Part shown: positions 12,931 through 24,439 of the stretch, in pieces
Layout of the letters: each line of letters begins with the position of its first letter
Numbering within the stretch: the stretch's first letter is position 1
Source: Epiperipatus broadwayi
Taxonomy: Eukaryota > Onychophora > Udeonychophora > Euonychophora > Peripatidae
DNA length: 64,000 nucleotides
NCBI GenBank assembly: GCA_028023455.1
Contig: JAQFVV010000013.1
Span: 4,404,001-4,468,000 of the forward strand
Direction: 5' to 3'
Notes under the pieces: generated by a model
What the model was told of the DNA's origin: nothing
What the model saw: only the letters and a program-made list of their open reading frames with translations
Databases searched by the model: none
Program-made: the position numbers and the translations under genes

Positions 12931-14059
12931 TTACATGCAGTAACAATAAAAAAGATTATAAATATTGTGATTGGATAATTCTTGTATATGGATTTAAATT
13001 TTTTTCTTTTTATTTTATTTTATCTTTTAGGTAAAAATAACTAAGCACTAATTTTTCTACCAATAATTGAATATCTTTCTGGATTGGGTTTTGATTGCCT
13101 ACATAACACAAAAATTCTAAGCCTGATTGTAACCACAAAATGTTAATGTAATCTGTCTTAGATTCAAACTGCAGACTATGATAGGTAAATAGATAAGTTA
13201 ATAGATACTTAAATAGTAAAATAGCTTTTTAAATATTTTTTGTAGCACAACAATAGACATGTTAATCATTATGATATAAAGATATTAAATACATAATAAC
13301 AGGCAACTACTACTTCCTTATCTGTTCTGAGCTGGTCATAAGACTCATTCTTTAATAATTAGAGTATATCACTGAAACAAATTGTGAAGTAAGAGTAGTC
13401 AGTAATTAGTAAAAAGTAAAACCACAATTATTTCCAATTGATACAGATAAGTTCTGAATTTAGATTAGAAGGTATCAAAGTTATGCCTTTTGAGATCAGT
13501 AGTTTGATTAGTTTATGCTTCTGGTTTGTTCAATCCACCCATCATCTTTCTATTAGTTACCATCAAGTTTGAACTATAACTGGAACTCTATGAATAAGTT
13601 TTAAATCTCTATCTTTGCATTGTTTTCATAAAACATTAGAAATTAATTCTATTATCAAAATGTAACATTATATTATATTTTTCTGTATCTTGTTCTCTAT
13701 CATATCTGTTTAGTGTTATCTATTTCTTTTCCATAATCCAAACCACTATATATTTATCCCTATATATAATACTGCTGGAATGAGTTTTACATAAATCACC
13801 TATTAGTTTTCAGGGCTTAAAATTGGATAAATCAAAATATTAATAAAGATTTTTAAAAAAATGATATAATAAATGAAAAATATATATTTTCAATATAAAT
13901 TAACAATAAAAAAAAATGGTTGCAATGATAACTGAATTAAAACTCAAGATATCATCTTAATTAAATCTACAACATGAGTAAAAAGTTGATTATGTTTTGT
14001 CGGATTTTAAAATTTATGAATTTAAATGAAATTATTTAACTATCATTAGATCATTTAAA
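12931..14059. other. AT-rich intergenic DNA, nothing recognised
   Basis: No coding signal or repeat pair found up to the Merlin target duplication. Confidence 0.45.
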
Positions 14060-14067
14060 TATATGCT

Positions 14068-15034
14068 GGTAAAGGTTTACTATAACGTTTATGGGTGTTT
14101 GCCCTCTAATGTTTAAAATTTAAACTAAATTGTTTGAAAATCTTACGTGTATGTTATTATATTATAAATAAATTAAAATTTAATCAAATGTAAAAGATAA
14201 TAATAAATAAAAAAAACCTTTTGAATGTTGGATTAATTACACCATATTAATTAAAAGAATTACTTTTAATTTGTTTGAAAGTTAAGAATTTAAACTGTCT
14301 ACAACTTAAGAATTTAAAATAACTACATTTATAGCACATGTTGCAAAAAAAAAAAAGACACCCTATGTGTTCAACGGCACGAATTACACGTACACGTGTA
14401 CAGTTTTATAGTTGGGAAAAAATGTCTGCTACAAGCTTAGTACCTGATGGTGAAATTTTGAGTGTTGCTGCTATTCTGGCGATATAGAGAGAGCATCAAG
14501 AAAGTGCTTCTTGACAGAAGTTGCAGACAGGACAGCTGATACACTGGAGGGGCTGATACAGTGGTTCATTTTACCAGTTACGCACATTATTTCCGATGGC
14601 TGGGCTGCGTACAATAACATCAGCAGTCTCAACAATGGTGTGTATATGCATTCGGTTGTCATCTATCAGGACAACTTCGTGCATCCCGAAGACCAAGACA
14701 TACACAACCAGAATATTAAAAACATGTGGATGAGAGCAAAGCATAAGCTGAAATTCCAATCTGGCACTAGCAGAGCTTTGTTTTCATCATACCTGCATGA
14801 ATTTGCCCTCCGGAGTAGATACAGCAATACCGCTTTTTTCTCCAACTTCCTAGTGTGTATAGGACATAATTATGTTTAAAAAGGTAAATGTTTTTTTTTA
14901 TTATCTTTTACATTTGAATAAATTTTAATTTATTTGTAATATAATAACATACACGTAAGATTGTCAATCAATTTAGTTTAAATTTTAAACAATAGAGGGC
15001 AAATACCCATAGACCGTTATAGTAAACCTTTACC
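14068..15034 (+). mobile_element. Merlin DNA transposon, 967-bp deletion derivative with 8-bp TSD
   Basis: Terminal inverted repeats of about 136 bp (14068-14203 and 14898-15034) begin GGTAAAGGTTTACTATAACG and are roughly 93% identical. An exact 8-bp duplication TATATGCT flanks the element at 14060-14067 and 15035-15042. Merlin (IS1016-related) elements make 8-9-bp duplications, and the inside encodes the C-terminal part of a Merlin transposase. The clean duplication and TIRs indicate a fairly recent insertion. It could only have moved with transposase supplied in trans. Confidence 0.93.
14475..14879 (+). pseudogene. Merlin (ISXO2-like DDE) transposase, C-terminal fragment
   Basis: The frame opens after a TGA at 14451 and runs to a TAA at 14877-14879. 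Family wording appears from about 14481: DIERASRKCFL, VADRTADTLEGLIQ, then ISDGWAAYNN, which holds the second catalytic Asp. IHNQNIKNMWMRAK follows, and Lys stands where the family has the catalytic Glu (QNVENMW). The end is SSYLHEFALR. The zinc-binding N-terminus and first catalytic Asp are missing. A separate ATG at 14421 opens a ~21-codon frame that may be the original N-terminus, so an internal deletion probably joined the two ends. Without the first Asp and the Glu, no activity is expected. Confidence 0.88.
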
Positions 15035-15042
15035 TATATGCT

Positions 15043-16190
15043 TACCTACTTTAATATAAAGTTGCACATAACAAATTAATGATGTGAAACAATTTACTTT
15101 TAGAATTAGAACATGAAATACCATATTAATATGGAAAAGTATTCAGGCAAATGAATGAATTCAAGAAAAGAAAAGGCAACACTAACTAATTTTTTTCTCT
15201 TTATTATCCCAAATGAAAGACTCATTCTTTTACTCAATGCAATCAAATTTTCAACATTAAGCTTTAAAATATTTGCAGATGATTTGGAGTGATTATAAAT
15301 GACAGTTAGATTTTGAAAATATAAGAGAGTGATCATATTCAGATTCATCATTAATTTCAAAGAAGAGAGGTTTTCTCTGCACTGCTAATACTAAAATAGT
15401 ATTAGTAATATCTTATACCTGTGGCTCTGGTTGTCACATATACAAGTTATATTATTCATTATTTATTTATTATTCATTAAAAATATGGCAATCAACATAT
15501 TAACTTTAGAATTAAAGAACATAAAAGTGACGTCAACTAGGAGTTAAATACATCAGCTTTTATTCCACATTTTTTTTTAGAAATTGGTCACAAACCAGAT
15601 TTTGATAATGCTAAAATACTTGCTAACTTGAAAAAGTACAATTTGAGAACAATGAGAAAGTCTACTGAAATATTAAAAAGACCAACTAGTTTAAATAAAG
15701 CTGATGAAGCACAATATATTCCAACCATGTGGAGATCACTTATTTTATCTCTTCTAAATCTATTAATGGTAAAATTGAAGAAAATAAACATTTTGTTATA
15801 CTCAATCTCATTCTTGACCTCACACTCAATCTCATTATTACTTGAGATATAATGGTTTTTCTTTAAAAACTTGATATTGACAATGGTGGATGTTATTTCA
15901 TCAAAATATTGGCAAGTAATACAAAATAATACATGGTTTAACCTAAAAATACTTTGTTTATATACATACTAGGGCAGCAAACATGTGCAGGATATAGTCC
16001 ACTGCTAAAACATGGCATGCTAATTCTTAAACTTATGAGATTTATAAATAATTTTCAAAGAGAATTATCAGACTATTTGGTCATCCTGCCCAAGTAGTGA
16101 TCAGACATGTAATTGCTAAAAGAGACAAACTATATTCTCATTTAAGTCAATAAACATCACATGATTACCACTTTTTATGCTTGTGTATAA
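15043..16190. other. AT-rich intergenic DNA, nothing recognised
   Basis: Short chance frames only. No motif or repeat partner seen. Confidence 0.4.
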
Positions 16191-16198
16191 CTGTTGTT

Positions 16199-16551
16199 AA
16201 AACAGGCAAAACTCACTATATGTATTGTCACATACAGCAAGCTAGAGTAATCAATGGATGCCAGAAGGCTAGTGCATGAAATCCCCATCTAGTGCCTACT
16301 CATCCAATATTCCCAGACTAGTTTCTGGCTTGTGGCCTTCGTCAGTGAGGAGCCTTGGATCTGAAAGCACTGCACTTAGATCTTAGGATCTAATGCAACC
16401 CTCCAGCAGCCACCTTTTATCTCCACTTAACTACAAAACTATGAGTCTTAAACTGAAAACACCCTAATGTTTTCAATCCAAGCCCATTAGCTTATATAGT
16501 CATATGGATCTGAACCCAGTTCAATACGTATAGTGAGTTTCTGCCTGTTTT
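16199..16551 (-). repeat. Dispersed repeat family A, copy 2, with ~30-bp inverted ends
   Basis: The ends are inverted repeats: AAAACAGGCAAAACTCACTA at 16199-16218 (continuing to 16227) matches the reverse complement of 16522-16551 at about 27 of 30 positions. The 353-bp unit contains a hammerhead fold on the minus strand. It shares sequence with 33320-33535 and with 1436-1650. A third, shorter related piece lies at 25090-25175. No protein is encoded. Confidence 0.75.
16302..16360 (-). ncRNA. Hammerhead ribozyme, type I, intact core (family A2)
   Basis: On the minus strand the core CTGACGA lies at 16345-16339 and GAAA at 16325-16322. Stem II is GGC/GCC (16337-16335 and 16329-16327) with a 5-nt loop and an A-A mismatch at its base. 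Stem III is two pairs closing a TA loop, and the cleavage triplet GTC ends at 16316. Inner stem I is CTCA (16349-16346) with TGGG (16315-16312). Outer stem I is ATCCAA (16360-16355) with TTGGAT (16307-16302). Every conserved core base is present. The outer stem differs from copy A1 on both strands, so pairing is preserved by covariation. Activity is inferred, not shown. Confidence 0.75.
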
Positions 16552-17179
16552 ATATTCACATTATTGATTTCGATCTTAAAATCCACTCACACAGATTCAT
16601 CACATGTATATTAATATTTTAAAATAATGTATAAAATATATTGTATTATAATAAATAAAATAACTGTAAATGTCTCTATTAGTCGGCTAAAAGATTAACT
16701 GAAATAATTTTATCTTTTTGAATTCTCTCTTCTTTTATTCATATACGAACAAATATAAACATGCACATACAGACTGAGCATTCAGTGGCATAAAACTAAA
16801 TAATATATAAAATGACTTTTAACTTGCTTCTTTAATTTTTTAAAAAAAACTAGATTTTTTATCAATTATTTAAAATAGTAGTTTAGTTTAATTTAAATTT
16901 CTTTTAAATTGCCATATGTATTCTTCATTTCTGACTTGTTTTTAACAGCTAATTTACAAATAATATTTTTACAATCAGAATTTTAGAATGTTCTTTTCAT
17001 TGAGAACAACTTTAAAACCTGTATTTATTTATTTTTACCTAAAATGAAAACAGAGAAAAGAAATCAAGTCACATTTCTTTTTTAAACCATAAAAAAAAAA
17101 AACTTTTATATTTATACAAATCTTAAAATAAATTTTGAATATTATCTTTTAAAGAAAGCACCCCAGTTTATAATTAAAG

Positions 17180-18830
17180 TGTGATAAAATTATTGATTGA
17201 AACTAATATATCACTATTATATTTTAATATTTCTCCAGGTATTTCATCAAGACCTTCAGTCTTTTCATTTTTAAGATTACACAGAGTACTTTTGATTTCA
17301 CTAAACTGGATATTTTTGTCCAAAAATGGATATAGCATTCATTCTTGTGTCATTATTCAAAAGATGATGAAAATATTCGTTTCACTTATTAGCATATAAA
17401 AGCGTAACCCGTTGAAAAAGAAGCTGTAAGTAGTAACCAAAAACAATTAAATCAAATTAATTTAGGCCTAGTACTTTCGAGTTTTTCCCTCATATTCGTG
17501 GCCAAAATTAGTTATAAACATTGTTGTAATGTTATTAAATAATAAAATATGCAAATGCGAATGTCCATTTTCTTGAAATAGAAAAACACTTATTCAAAAT
17601 ATCATTGTCATCAAATAAGAGTCTGATATTACTTCTCAAGTCAATATGTTGCTTTCAATACAGCAAAAAAAAAAAAGATCTAGAATGATCACAATCAGCA
17701 AATGTCTGTATCTTCTTTACAATTTTTAATCCACCAATCATTTTTAAGCCTTCTTGTCAGTTGTTTAAATTCTGTCTTCAGGTTTTTATATTTATTACGA
17801 AGTTTTATATTCAATCTATTATTTTACCAAGCATTAAAATGTCACATTTCTTGTTAATTAAATCCTTAATAATATCAGTATCAGAAAACCAGTTTGATTT
17901 TTCTTTTTAGTGAACTCAAGAACAGATTTACTTGTATTCATAACACCCACTTTAAGAGAACTCCATGTTTTAGTAAAATCATAGTTCTGGAGATCCATAT
18001 TAGCAATTTTAATACTTAATAATTGTTGAAATTTATTATGTATAGCAGATTCTTCTGAAGAATGAACATCTTTTTTGTGAATATCATTTTGGAATATTTA
18101 TTTTTTCATGCAATCTTGGATGCTATTAATTAAAGATCTATCCAACAATCTGTGCTTGCAAGTACTCACATAATGTAAACCTCTTTAGAATTATGGCTTC
18201 TAACTATATGGCAGTCTATTAAATGCTTGTGTTTTAAGAATCACTGCACCCATATCTTTGTGGTTTTTTAGCCTAAAGAAAGTGATTGTGATAGTCAATT
18301 TATGTATTGAGCATAAATTAAAACAAAACATTTGAATTTGAAGAACCAATACCATTATTTCCAGTAACTTCTGGCAAAAGTCTACTATCTGTACCAACAT
18401 ATGCATTAAAATCTCCAAAAAGAAAAATTTGATGATTTAATAATATTGATGTAATAATATTATTCAACAAGGAATAAAGTTTTCCTTCTTTGAATTCTCT
18501 GAATCTAAACTTGGAATGTAGGCTCTAATACAATGAGCACAAGTTCCATTCTGCAAAATAAGTTTTAGCACAATTATCCCTTCAGTGATACAATAAAAAA
18601 TTTCAATAACAGAAGATACTAAGTTGTACTTTGTAGTAAATGCAACACCATGAATTCTCTTTTCATTGGCATATCTTTCCACAAAAACTTATATCTATCC
18701 ATCTGTTCTAATAAATGTCTTTCCTCTAGGAAATGAGTTTTACTAATAGCAGTTATATCAATCTTGAATCTTGATAACTCCTTGGCCACTAGTGCAGTAC
18801 TCCATTCAAGTCTTGGAGAGTGTATCAAGT
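17180..18830 (-). pseudogene. Decayed LINE: AP endonuclease, linker and start of reverse transcriptase
   Basis: The best segment, at 18619-18828 on the minus strand, reads SPRLEWSTALVAKELSRF, then IDITAISKTHFLEE, then YKFLW. This matches the N-terminus of the endonuclease annotated in many animals as craniofacial-development-protein-2-like (RPERRTALVARELxRxxIDIAALSETRF). Further on, in shifted frames, are a GVAFTTK piece, an AYIPSLDSENSKK piece, and a decayed form of the catalytic GDFNAxVG box at about 18370-18410. A linker follows, then at about 17180-17330 GLDEIPGEILKYN, the entry to a reverse transcriptase. Stops and frameshifts are frequent. RTE-like or related clade. The rest of the RT was not found next to it. 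Confidence 0.75.
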
Positions 18831-18874
18831 AAAGTTTACATATTCTATATATCTGTATCTTAAAAGTACTATTA

Positions 18875-19475
18875 TGATTACTAATTTCCCAAGCATGACA
18901 GCCTAGTCAAACTGTGTTGAACAGGTCATTTTTCCAGTTTTCTAGATCCTTCTATTTCCCTTGTTTAGGTAGGAGTACCCCTAAATAGGGATGCCTAATC
19001 ATATTTCTGCCTAACTGAAATACTGTTCCAAAGTGCCTCTTTAATGATTATACTGCTTCAAACAAAGATCATAACTAAAAACTGACAGCCTATTAAGCCT
19101 GTTCCTATCATTATTTTCTTAATTCTTTAGGAATTGAATTGGGAAAAAAAGGAAAAGGGAATTGTAGTCAGAATTCCTGTCCATGTTGTTAATGAATAGA
19201 AATATCATTGCACAAACACAATTTCATTGTCACAGTTAATATAGAGATATGTCTGATGAATGTGAAGCTCATGTTATCAGAGATCTACAATAACTTAAAT
19301 GACTAAAGAAAAAAAAGGGGAGATAAAAAGACTGATTGCATCAGAAACAGTACCTAGCCTTTGATGATCCAATACCTTATTCTACTAGGCAGTGGGAGCT
19401 TTTAGTCAGGCACTGACTGATTTTCATATCTGAAGCATTATGTGATATAAATGAGGCTTATAATATACAAAAAGC
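18875..19475. repeat. Direct repeat R1 (~0.6 kb)
   Basis: Matches 20452-21125 in the same orientation at roughly 85% by eye, from CCAAGCATGACAGCCTAGTC through ATAGGGATGCCTAATCATAT to TTTAGTCAGGCACTGACTGA. R1 lacks about 85 bp near its end that R2 has. No coding frame is shared. It could be one of two LTRs of a small element or a segmental duplication. Confidence 0.85.
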
Positions 19476-19609
19476 ATCTATCTATGCACATGCATATATA
19501 TTGTACTGGGTGCATTCGGTAGATGATCTGAAGTACTCTATTTGCTAGGTTTAACTGGGTTTAAAGCTTATTTATCCTAATTTTATATTTTTATATTATA
19601 AATATTACA

Positions 19610-20300
19610 TGAACAGACAGACCCTTCAAGCAGATGGGAGAATATCACTGATAGCAGAGCTATCAACAATATCCATGGTCAGACCAAGCTATGCAATGCA
19701 TAACATGATCATATTTCCAGACTGTGGCCCACCTCAAATGCTAGATTCAAACCCCCACTATCCAAATCACTTTATTTGTTTTGAGGTAAACCTCTGGCAC
19801 TGGCTAATTACATGGGGTAACTAACATGCTCTGGACAGTAGGCCCATAATCCAGCACTTGAAATATCCCATGACTAGCTCAATCAAAAATAATACAATAA
19901 CAAATTGTTGCTTCAATTAATGGTAAAAGATTGACCGCCACATATTATGTTTAAAGATAATTTATTTTAAATACACATTTATTATTCTAATTTTAAATAC
20001 TTTTATAAGAACTAATTAAATTAGACAATGTTAATTACATATAATGATTACACATACACTCTGAATTCATATAATAAAATAGAATATAACCCAAGCATTA
20101 AATAATACATGGCATTTAATAAACACATGAAATCAATATAAAATATCATAAGCATTCACATTCACAACATTTCAAAACACGCACATCAATAGTTCTTTAT
20201 GCATGCTATAGAGTTCATTTATTAACTGATTCTTGGAGGATTCAAATTATTGCAATGGCTACTTTAATATCAGAAATGGATATAATAAAAGTTACTCATT
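19610..20300. repeat. LTR-like remnant related to 37.6-37.96 kb
   Basis: A patchwork similarity to 37600-37960 in the same orientation covers phrases such as CACTTTATTTGTT, CCAGCACTTGAAATAT (CTAGCACTTGAAATAT there) and a following ATAATACA/AATATTA stretch. The 37.6-kb copy lies just outside the putative LTR edge of a minus-strand gypsy relic, so this may be a diverged solo LTR. It sits between direct repeats R1 and R2. Confidence 0.45.
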
Positions 20301-20451
20301 ACCTATAGGATTTGAACATTGACTTCTTACTGGTTGTTGCTTCATGTGAAAATCTTTCTAACCAGTTGGATTTGAGGTTTTTTCTTGTAGAGATTTAATG
20401 CTTAGTATTCCATGGTATTATTCTTTAAGACAGTTAAATATCATTGGTTCG

Positions 20452-21112
20452 AGTAATTTTCCAAGCATGACAACCTAGTCAAACTATGTTGAACAGGTTA
20501 TTTTCAGACATTTTCTAGATCCTTCCACTTTTTTTGTTTAGGCAGGGGTATCCCTAAATAGGGATGCCTAATCATATTCCTGCCTTACTGAAATACAGTT
20601 CCAAAGTGACTCATTAATGATCGTACTGCTTCAAGCAGAGATCACAACTTAAAACTGACAACCTATTAAGCCTATTCCCATCATTACTTTCTTAATTCTT
20701 CAGGGATTGAGTTGGGAAAAAGGAAAGGGATTTGTAGTCAGAATTTTTGTGCATGTTGTTAATAGATGGAAATATCATTGCACAAACACAATTCCATTGT
20801 CACAGTAAGTATAGAGAGATGTCTAAATGTATGTGAAGCTCATGATCTCTGGGCTCTACAAAAACTTAAATAACTAAAGAAAGAAAAAAGGGGAGTCAAG
20901 AAAGACTGTTTGCATTAGAAACAGTATCTAACCTTTGATGAACCAACATCCTATTCTACTAAGCAGCAGGAGCTTTTAGTCAGGCACTGACTGACCTTCA
21001 TATCTGAAAGCCATTCCACTATCCATTACTGATAAAACCCATGTTGCCTAAGCACAGCACCTGGCATTTTATTTTGTTTTACAAAGCATCACAGTGATAT
21101 AAAGGTGACTTA

Positions 21113-21125
<13 letters not shown>
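20452..21125. repeat. Direct repeat R2 (~0.67 kb)
   Basis: Partner of R1. It ends at a (TA)n run. The 1-kb segment between R1 and R2 carries no PBS-like or gag/pol-like sequence that I could recognise. Confidence 0.85.
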
Positions 21126-21154
<29 letters not shown>

Positions 21155-21184
21155 AACTTTATATATATATATATATATATATAT
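21114..21184. repeat. (TA)n microsatellite, two blocks
   Basis: Two runs of alternating TA separated by a short CTAACTT spacer. Confidence 0.95.
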
Positions 21185-21569
21185 CTTAAGTTAGCCTAAA
21201 TTCATTCTAGAAATATGAAGTCACAGAGATCAATGGTGGAATCAAAATTTTGGAGTGCAGAGAAAAAAAGAAATATTTTGGAAACAAAATAATATTTAAT
21301 TAATTAACTAATAGAATAGCATAAATTGGTATATAGGTTAATTATTTATAATTTAGTTTATGAATATAAATAAATAATTACACATAATTTTTAATGAAGA
21401 ATTGAAATTATAATCCAAATATTGATACAAGAATAAGCTTGTGATCCAAAATGATGACAGAAAGAACTTATCATTGATAGTATTTATTAAAGATTTATTA
21501 ATAATCCAAATTAAATGAGATAGTAATTATATGCATATAATATATATCATCATAATACATAACAATATA

Positions 21570-22830
21570 CACCTGGGTCTCGTTTTACGCGATAGATAGG
21601 TTCCTCAGAAAACATGTGCAAACGAAATCGTGCAAAAATAGACATAACTTATCTTGAAAAAGGGGGGATACAGACTGTGATTTTTCAAAATTTGCATAAA
21701 AGCAAAGCACCAATGTAAAATTACTTTAAAATTCATGCAAAAAAATAAGGAAATAAAATATGACTAATAAAAAATTTCAAATTTGAAAAAAATTGATACA
21801 AGACAAACTTTTTTAACTATTTTTTAACTATAATATTTAATTTTATTCAAAACAATATGTATTTTTATGCATACATTTTTTTATACATGTTTTAATTATT
21901 ATCGCTACTTGCCAATAAACAGGTTCGTTTGCAAACTGGTAAAAAATCAGATTCTTCACAAGAGGAAATACAACTAGCGCCAACTTCACTCTCATGTTGT
22001 GTTAATGGTTTTCTGGTGACAACGTAATTAGTAATTAATCTTTGAGATGATGATTTTATTAATTGTTTATGTACACGATATCCAGACATACAACCATTTA
22101 GCCCTCATTGGAATTTAAGAGCACTTTTGTGATTAGTGTCATTAATAAGAAAATAATTTGCCAACTGATTAGAAAGTTGAAGACCTTCTCAAATCATTTT
22201 TGCAGTGAAAGGAACAGGTTCCACCTCTGTTTCATTATCTTTTTCTACATTTTCTTCTGTATCTAAACTTTTATTTTTGTCTTTAATTTTTTAATTTTCA
22301 ATTCCGTTTAAAAATCAAATTTCGTTTCACATCACATTAATTTCAGGTCGTCTTAAGTAATTTTTAAATTGTTAATTACAATTAAAAATCAGATTTTAAT
22401 TGTCAAATTTAATTGTGCCCACTGCTATTACTCACCTTTTAAAAATAAACTTGTGGACACTAAATGATTAATAATTGATTACGTTCTTTTTTAAAAAGCA
22501 AAAACAGAATGTGATTTAAAATGCAAAATTAACACGCGCAATGTTTGAACAAATTTACATTATAATCTTGTAAAATTTAATGTGTGTATACATAAAATGT
22601 AGAAAACATGATTTTAATTTCATTATTGCATAAAATCTTACTATTATAAAGCACTGTAAATATTGAAATTACTAAGATGAACATTGAATTCCAATAATGT
22701 GCTATTACTTTCAATATGACGTAAGTGCACAAAATTTATTATTTAAAGTAATAGCGCATTATCGAAGAAACATGAATCGTGTAACTTCAAAATCGCGTTA
22801 AATAAATCCGCGTAAAAAGAGATCCAGGTG
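21570..22830 (-). mobile_element. Tigger/pogo-like DNA transposon remnant flanked by TA
   Basis: The 22-bp terminal inverted repeats CACCTGGGTCTCGTTTTACG.. (left) and CACCTGGATCTCTTTTTACG.. (right, reverse complement) match at 20 of 22 positions. Each end is next to a TA dinucleotide (21568-21569 and 22831-22832), the target duplication of Tc1/mariner/pogo elements. Subterminal phrases such as TTTTACGCG followed by GGTTCC resemble Tigger ends. The 1261-bp interior carries only the tail of a transposase. Confidence 0.75.
21892..22230 (-). pseudogene. Tigger-like transposase, C-terminal remnant
   Basis: Read on the minus strand, the frame contains VPFTAKMI then EGLQLSNQLANYFLINDT then ALKFQ and GLNGCMSGYRVHKQL. 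It has stops after AKMI and KFQ. The order (EGLxLxxxLxxxFLxxD, then xxxKFxRxLxxxxxxYR) is the C-terminal tail found in Tigger and CENP-B-like transposases. The DDE catalytic core and the DNA-binding domain are absent, so the element is an internally deleted, inactive copy. The last 65 codons (21892-22089) are open. Confidence 0.65.
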
Positions 22831-22832
22831 TA

Positions 22833-23955
22833 CATCAGAATTATTTAAAAAAACATAATAAAAATAAATATTTCATATATTATTAAACAAAGAGAAATTT
22901 GAAATGTATACTAAATAAACTGTTTAACAAATTAATTAATGCAAGTATTCATGACCCATATGGCCAGTTCAGATCTTAATGTTTGAATTCATTTTGTAGA
23001 GTTTATGTGATATTTTTGATTTTTAATTACCTGTTTCTCCCTATATATAGTTTGCAGTAAAAGTTTTTGTCATAATTCAATATTCAGAATATAGTACTGT
23101 ACTATATTGCATAATATCCTTTGTAAAAAGTTTTGTTGAGACTTTCAATTTAAATAATGTGGAGAGAATTAATTTATTGAAATGCTAGGCAGCAATACAG
23201 AAAAAGTAATCTCAAATATGCATACTTTTAAAATCCATATATATCACCATTGTGACATTATGTCTACAGAATTTATGCTGACATAAGCATTAATCTGAAA
23301 ATTTCATTCACATGAGCCTACTAAATGATGACTGTGGGTTACTCTTAAAATTCTCATCTCCAAATAACAACTACAAAAATAAATTTACCAAATTTAGCTG
23401 TTAGTAATTTTTTCCTTTTATACTTTTTCAAAACTGATTAAAATTTTGTAACAAGAAAGATTAATTAATTTAATATAATTAGAGATAATTAATCTTAAGA
23501 TTTAAAACAAAGTAAACAAAAGAGAAAAACAATTTTAAACAATAATTATCTACAATTAATGTTATTTAAAGTGTATTTACAAATGAATTGCTACATGCAT
23601 AAATTTTAAAAATTAAGAGAAAATTTGATGTAGCATAAATCTACATATTATTAACTCTACTATATCATCTAATCAAATCATTACATTTACTCATCATCAT
23701 CATCCATGATTGGATATATACACATAATTAATAAAATACTTCTTCTCCTAGTTCCAATCGATTAGATTTTTTATCATTCTTTGTTAAAGTTTTTATTTTA
23801 TTACACTCACAATTTTCATTGCTCATCATTTTTTTTTCAATATTACTTAGTTGTTTTTTTCTTCTCATCTAATATTTTAGCTACTTTTGCTGACTTTTGT
23901 CAAATTAGAACATTTACTTTAATTTAATACCCTTTACAGGCTTACACACACCTGC
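22833..23955. other. AT-rich intergenic DNA, nothing recognised
   Basis: Only a short ATC run near 23690. No coding or repeat signal. Confidence 0.45.
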
Positions 23956-23960
23956 ATATA

Positions 23961-24435
23961 TAATGTAATATATAAGAAATTTGAACTCAGACTTTAACAT
24001 GACCCTCAATTCTCCATGCCATCTCATATTTCTGACCCACCTGATTACACACATGTTGAAAAGATAAAAATAACCAATACACGTATTTTATGCAGTTGGT
24101 CCAGATTACCATCTTCACGCATATATACAATCAATGCTCACCTTTCTCTTAAGATAGCCAATCTTCATACTTTAGTGGACAGGTTTCAAACTACTCCAAC
24201 CCACAACTCTTCAGCTGTCGATTTCATTGAAAATCTGATGATGGATCATTCAAAGCACTAACGTGTGGAGATGGTAATCTGGACCAACTGACGATTACTT
24301 GTTTAGCATGAAACATATATTAGTGATTATTTATCTTTTCAACATGTGTGTGATCAGGTGGGTCAGCAATATGAGATGGCATGGAGAGTTGAGGGTCGTG
24401 TGAAAATCTGAGTTTAGATCCCTTATATATAACAT
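23961..24435. mobile_element. Foldback element, family B copy 1 (arms ~165 bp, ~130-bp loop)
   Basis: The left arm (from 23961) and right arm (to 24435) are imperfect inverted repeats. Both contain CTCCATGCCATCTCATATT, ACACATGTTGAAAAGATAAA and CAGTTGGTCCAGATTACCAT in order (right arm reverse-complemented). It is the same family as 26292-26659 but has a unique loop with a short chance open frame. No transposase is encoded, and it resembles a long-TIR MITE or an inverted repeat dimer. Confidence 0.85.
24271..24342 (+). ncRNA. Degenerate hammerhead-like sequence (family B, decayed)
   Basis: In the right arm, GTAATC-TGG-ACCAA is followed by CTGACGA, then a 15-nt segment, GAAA, and later TTAGTGATTAT. 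The outer stem I and both core boxes are retained. Stem II has only about three pairs and stem III is broken. The left arm of this copy has lost the core, reading CTGCAT in place of CTGATGA. Confidence 0.5.
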
Positions 24436-24439
24436 TTAC

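Noticed and set aside
24016-24261. 81-codon plus-strand frame in the foldback element
   Set aside because: Crosses an inverted-repeat arm and the loop, and no motif is present.
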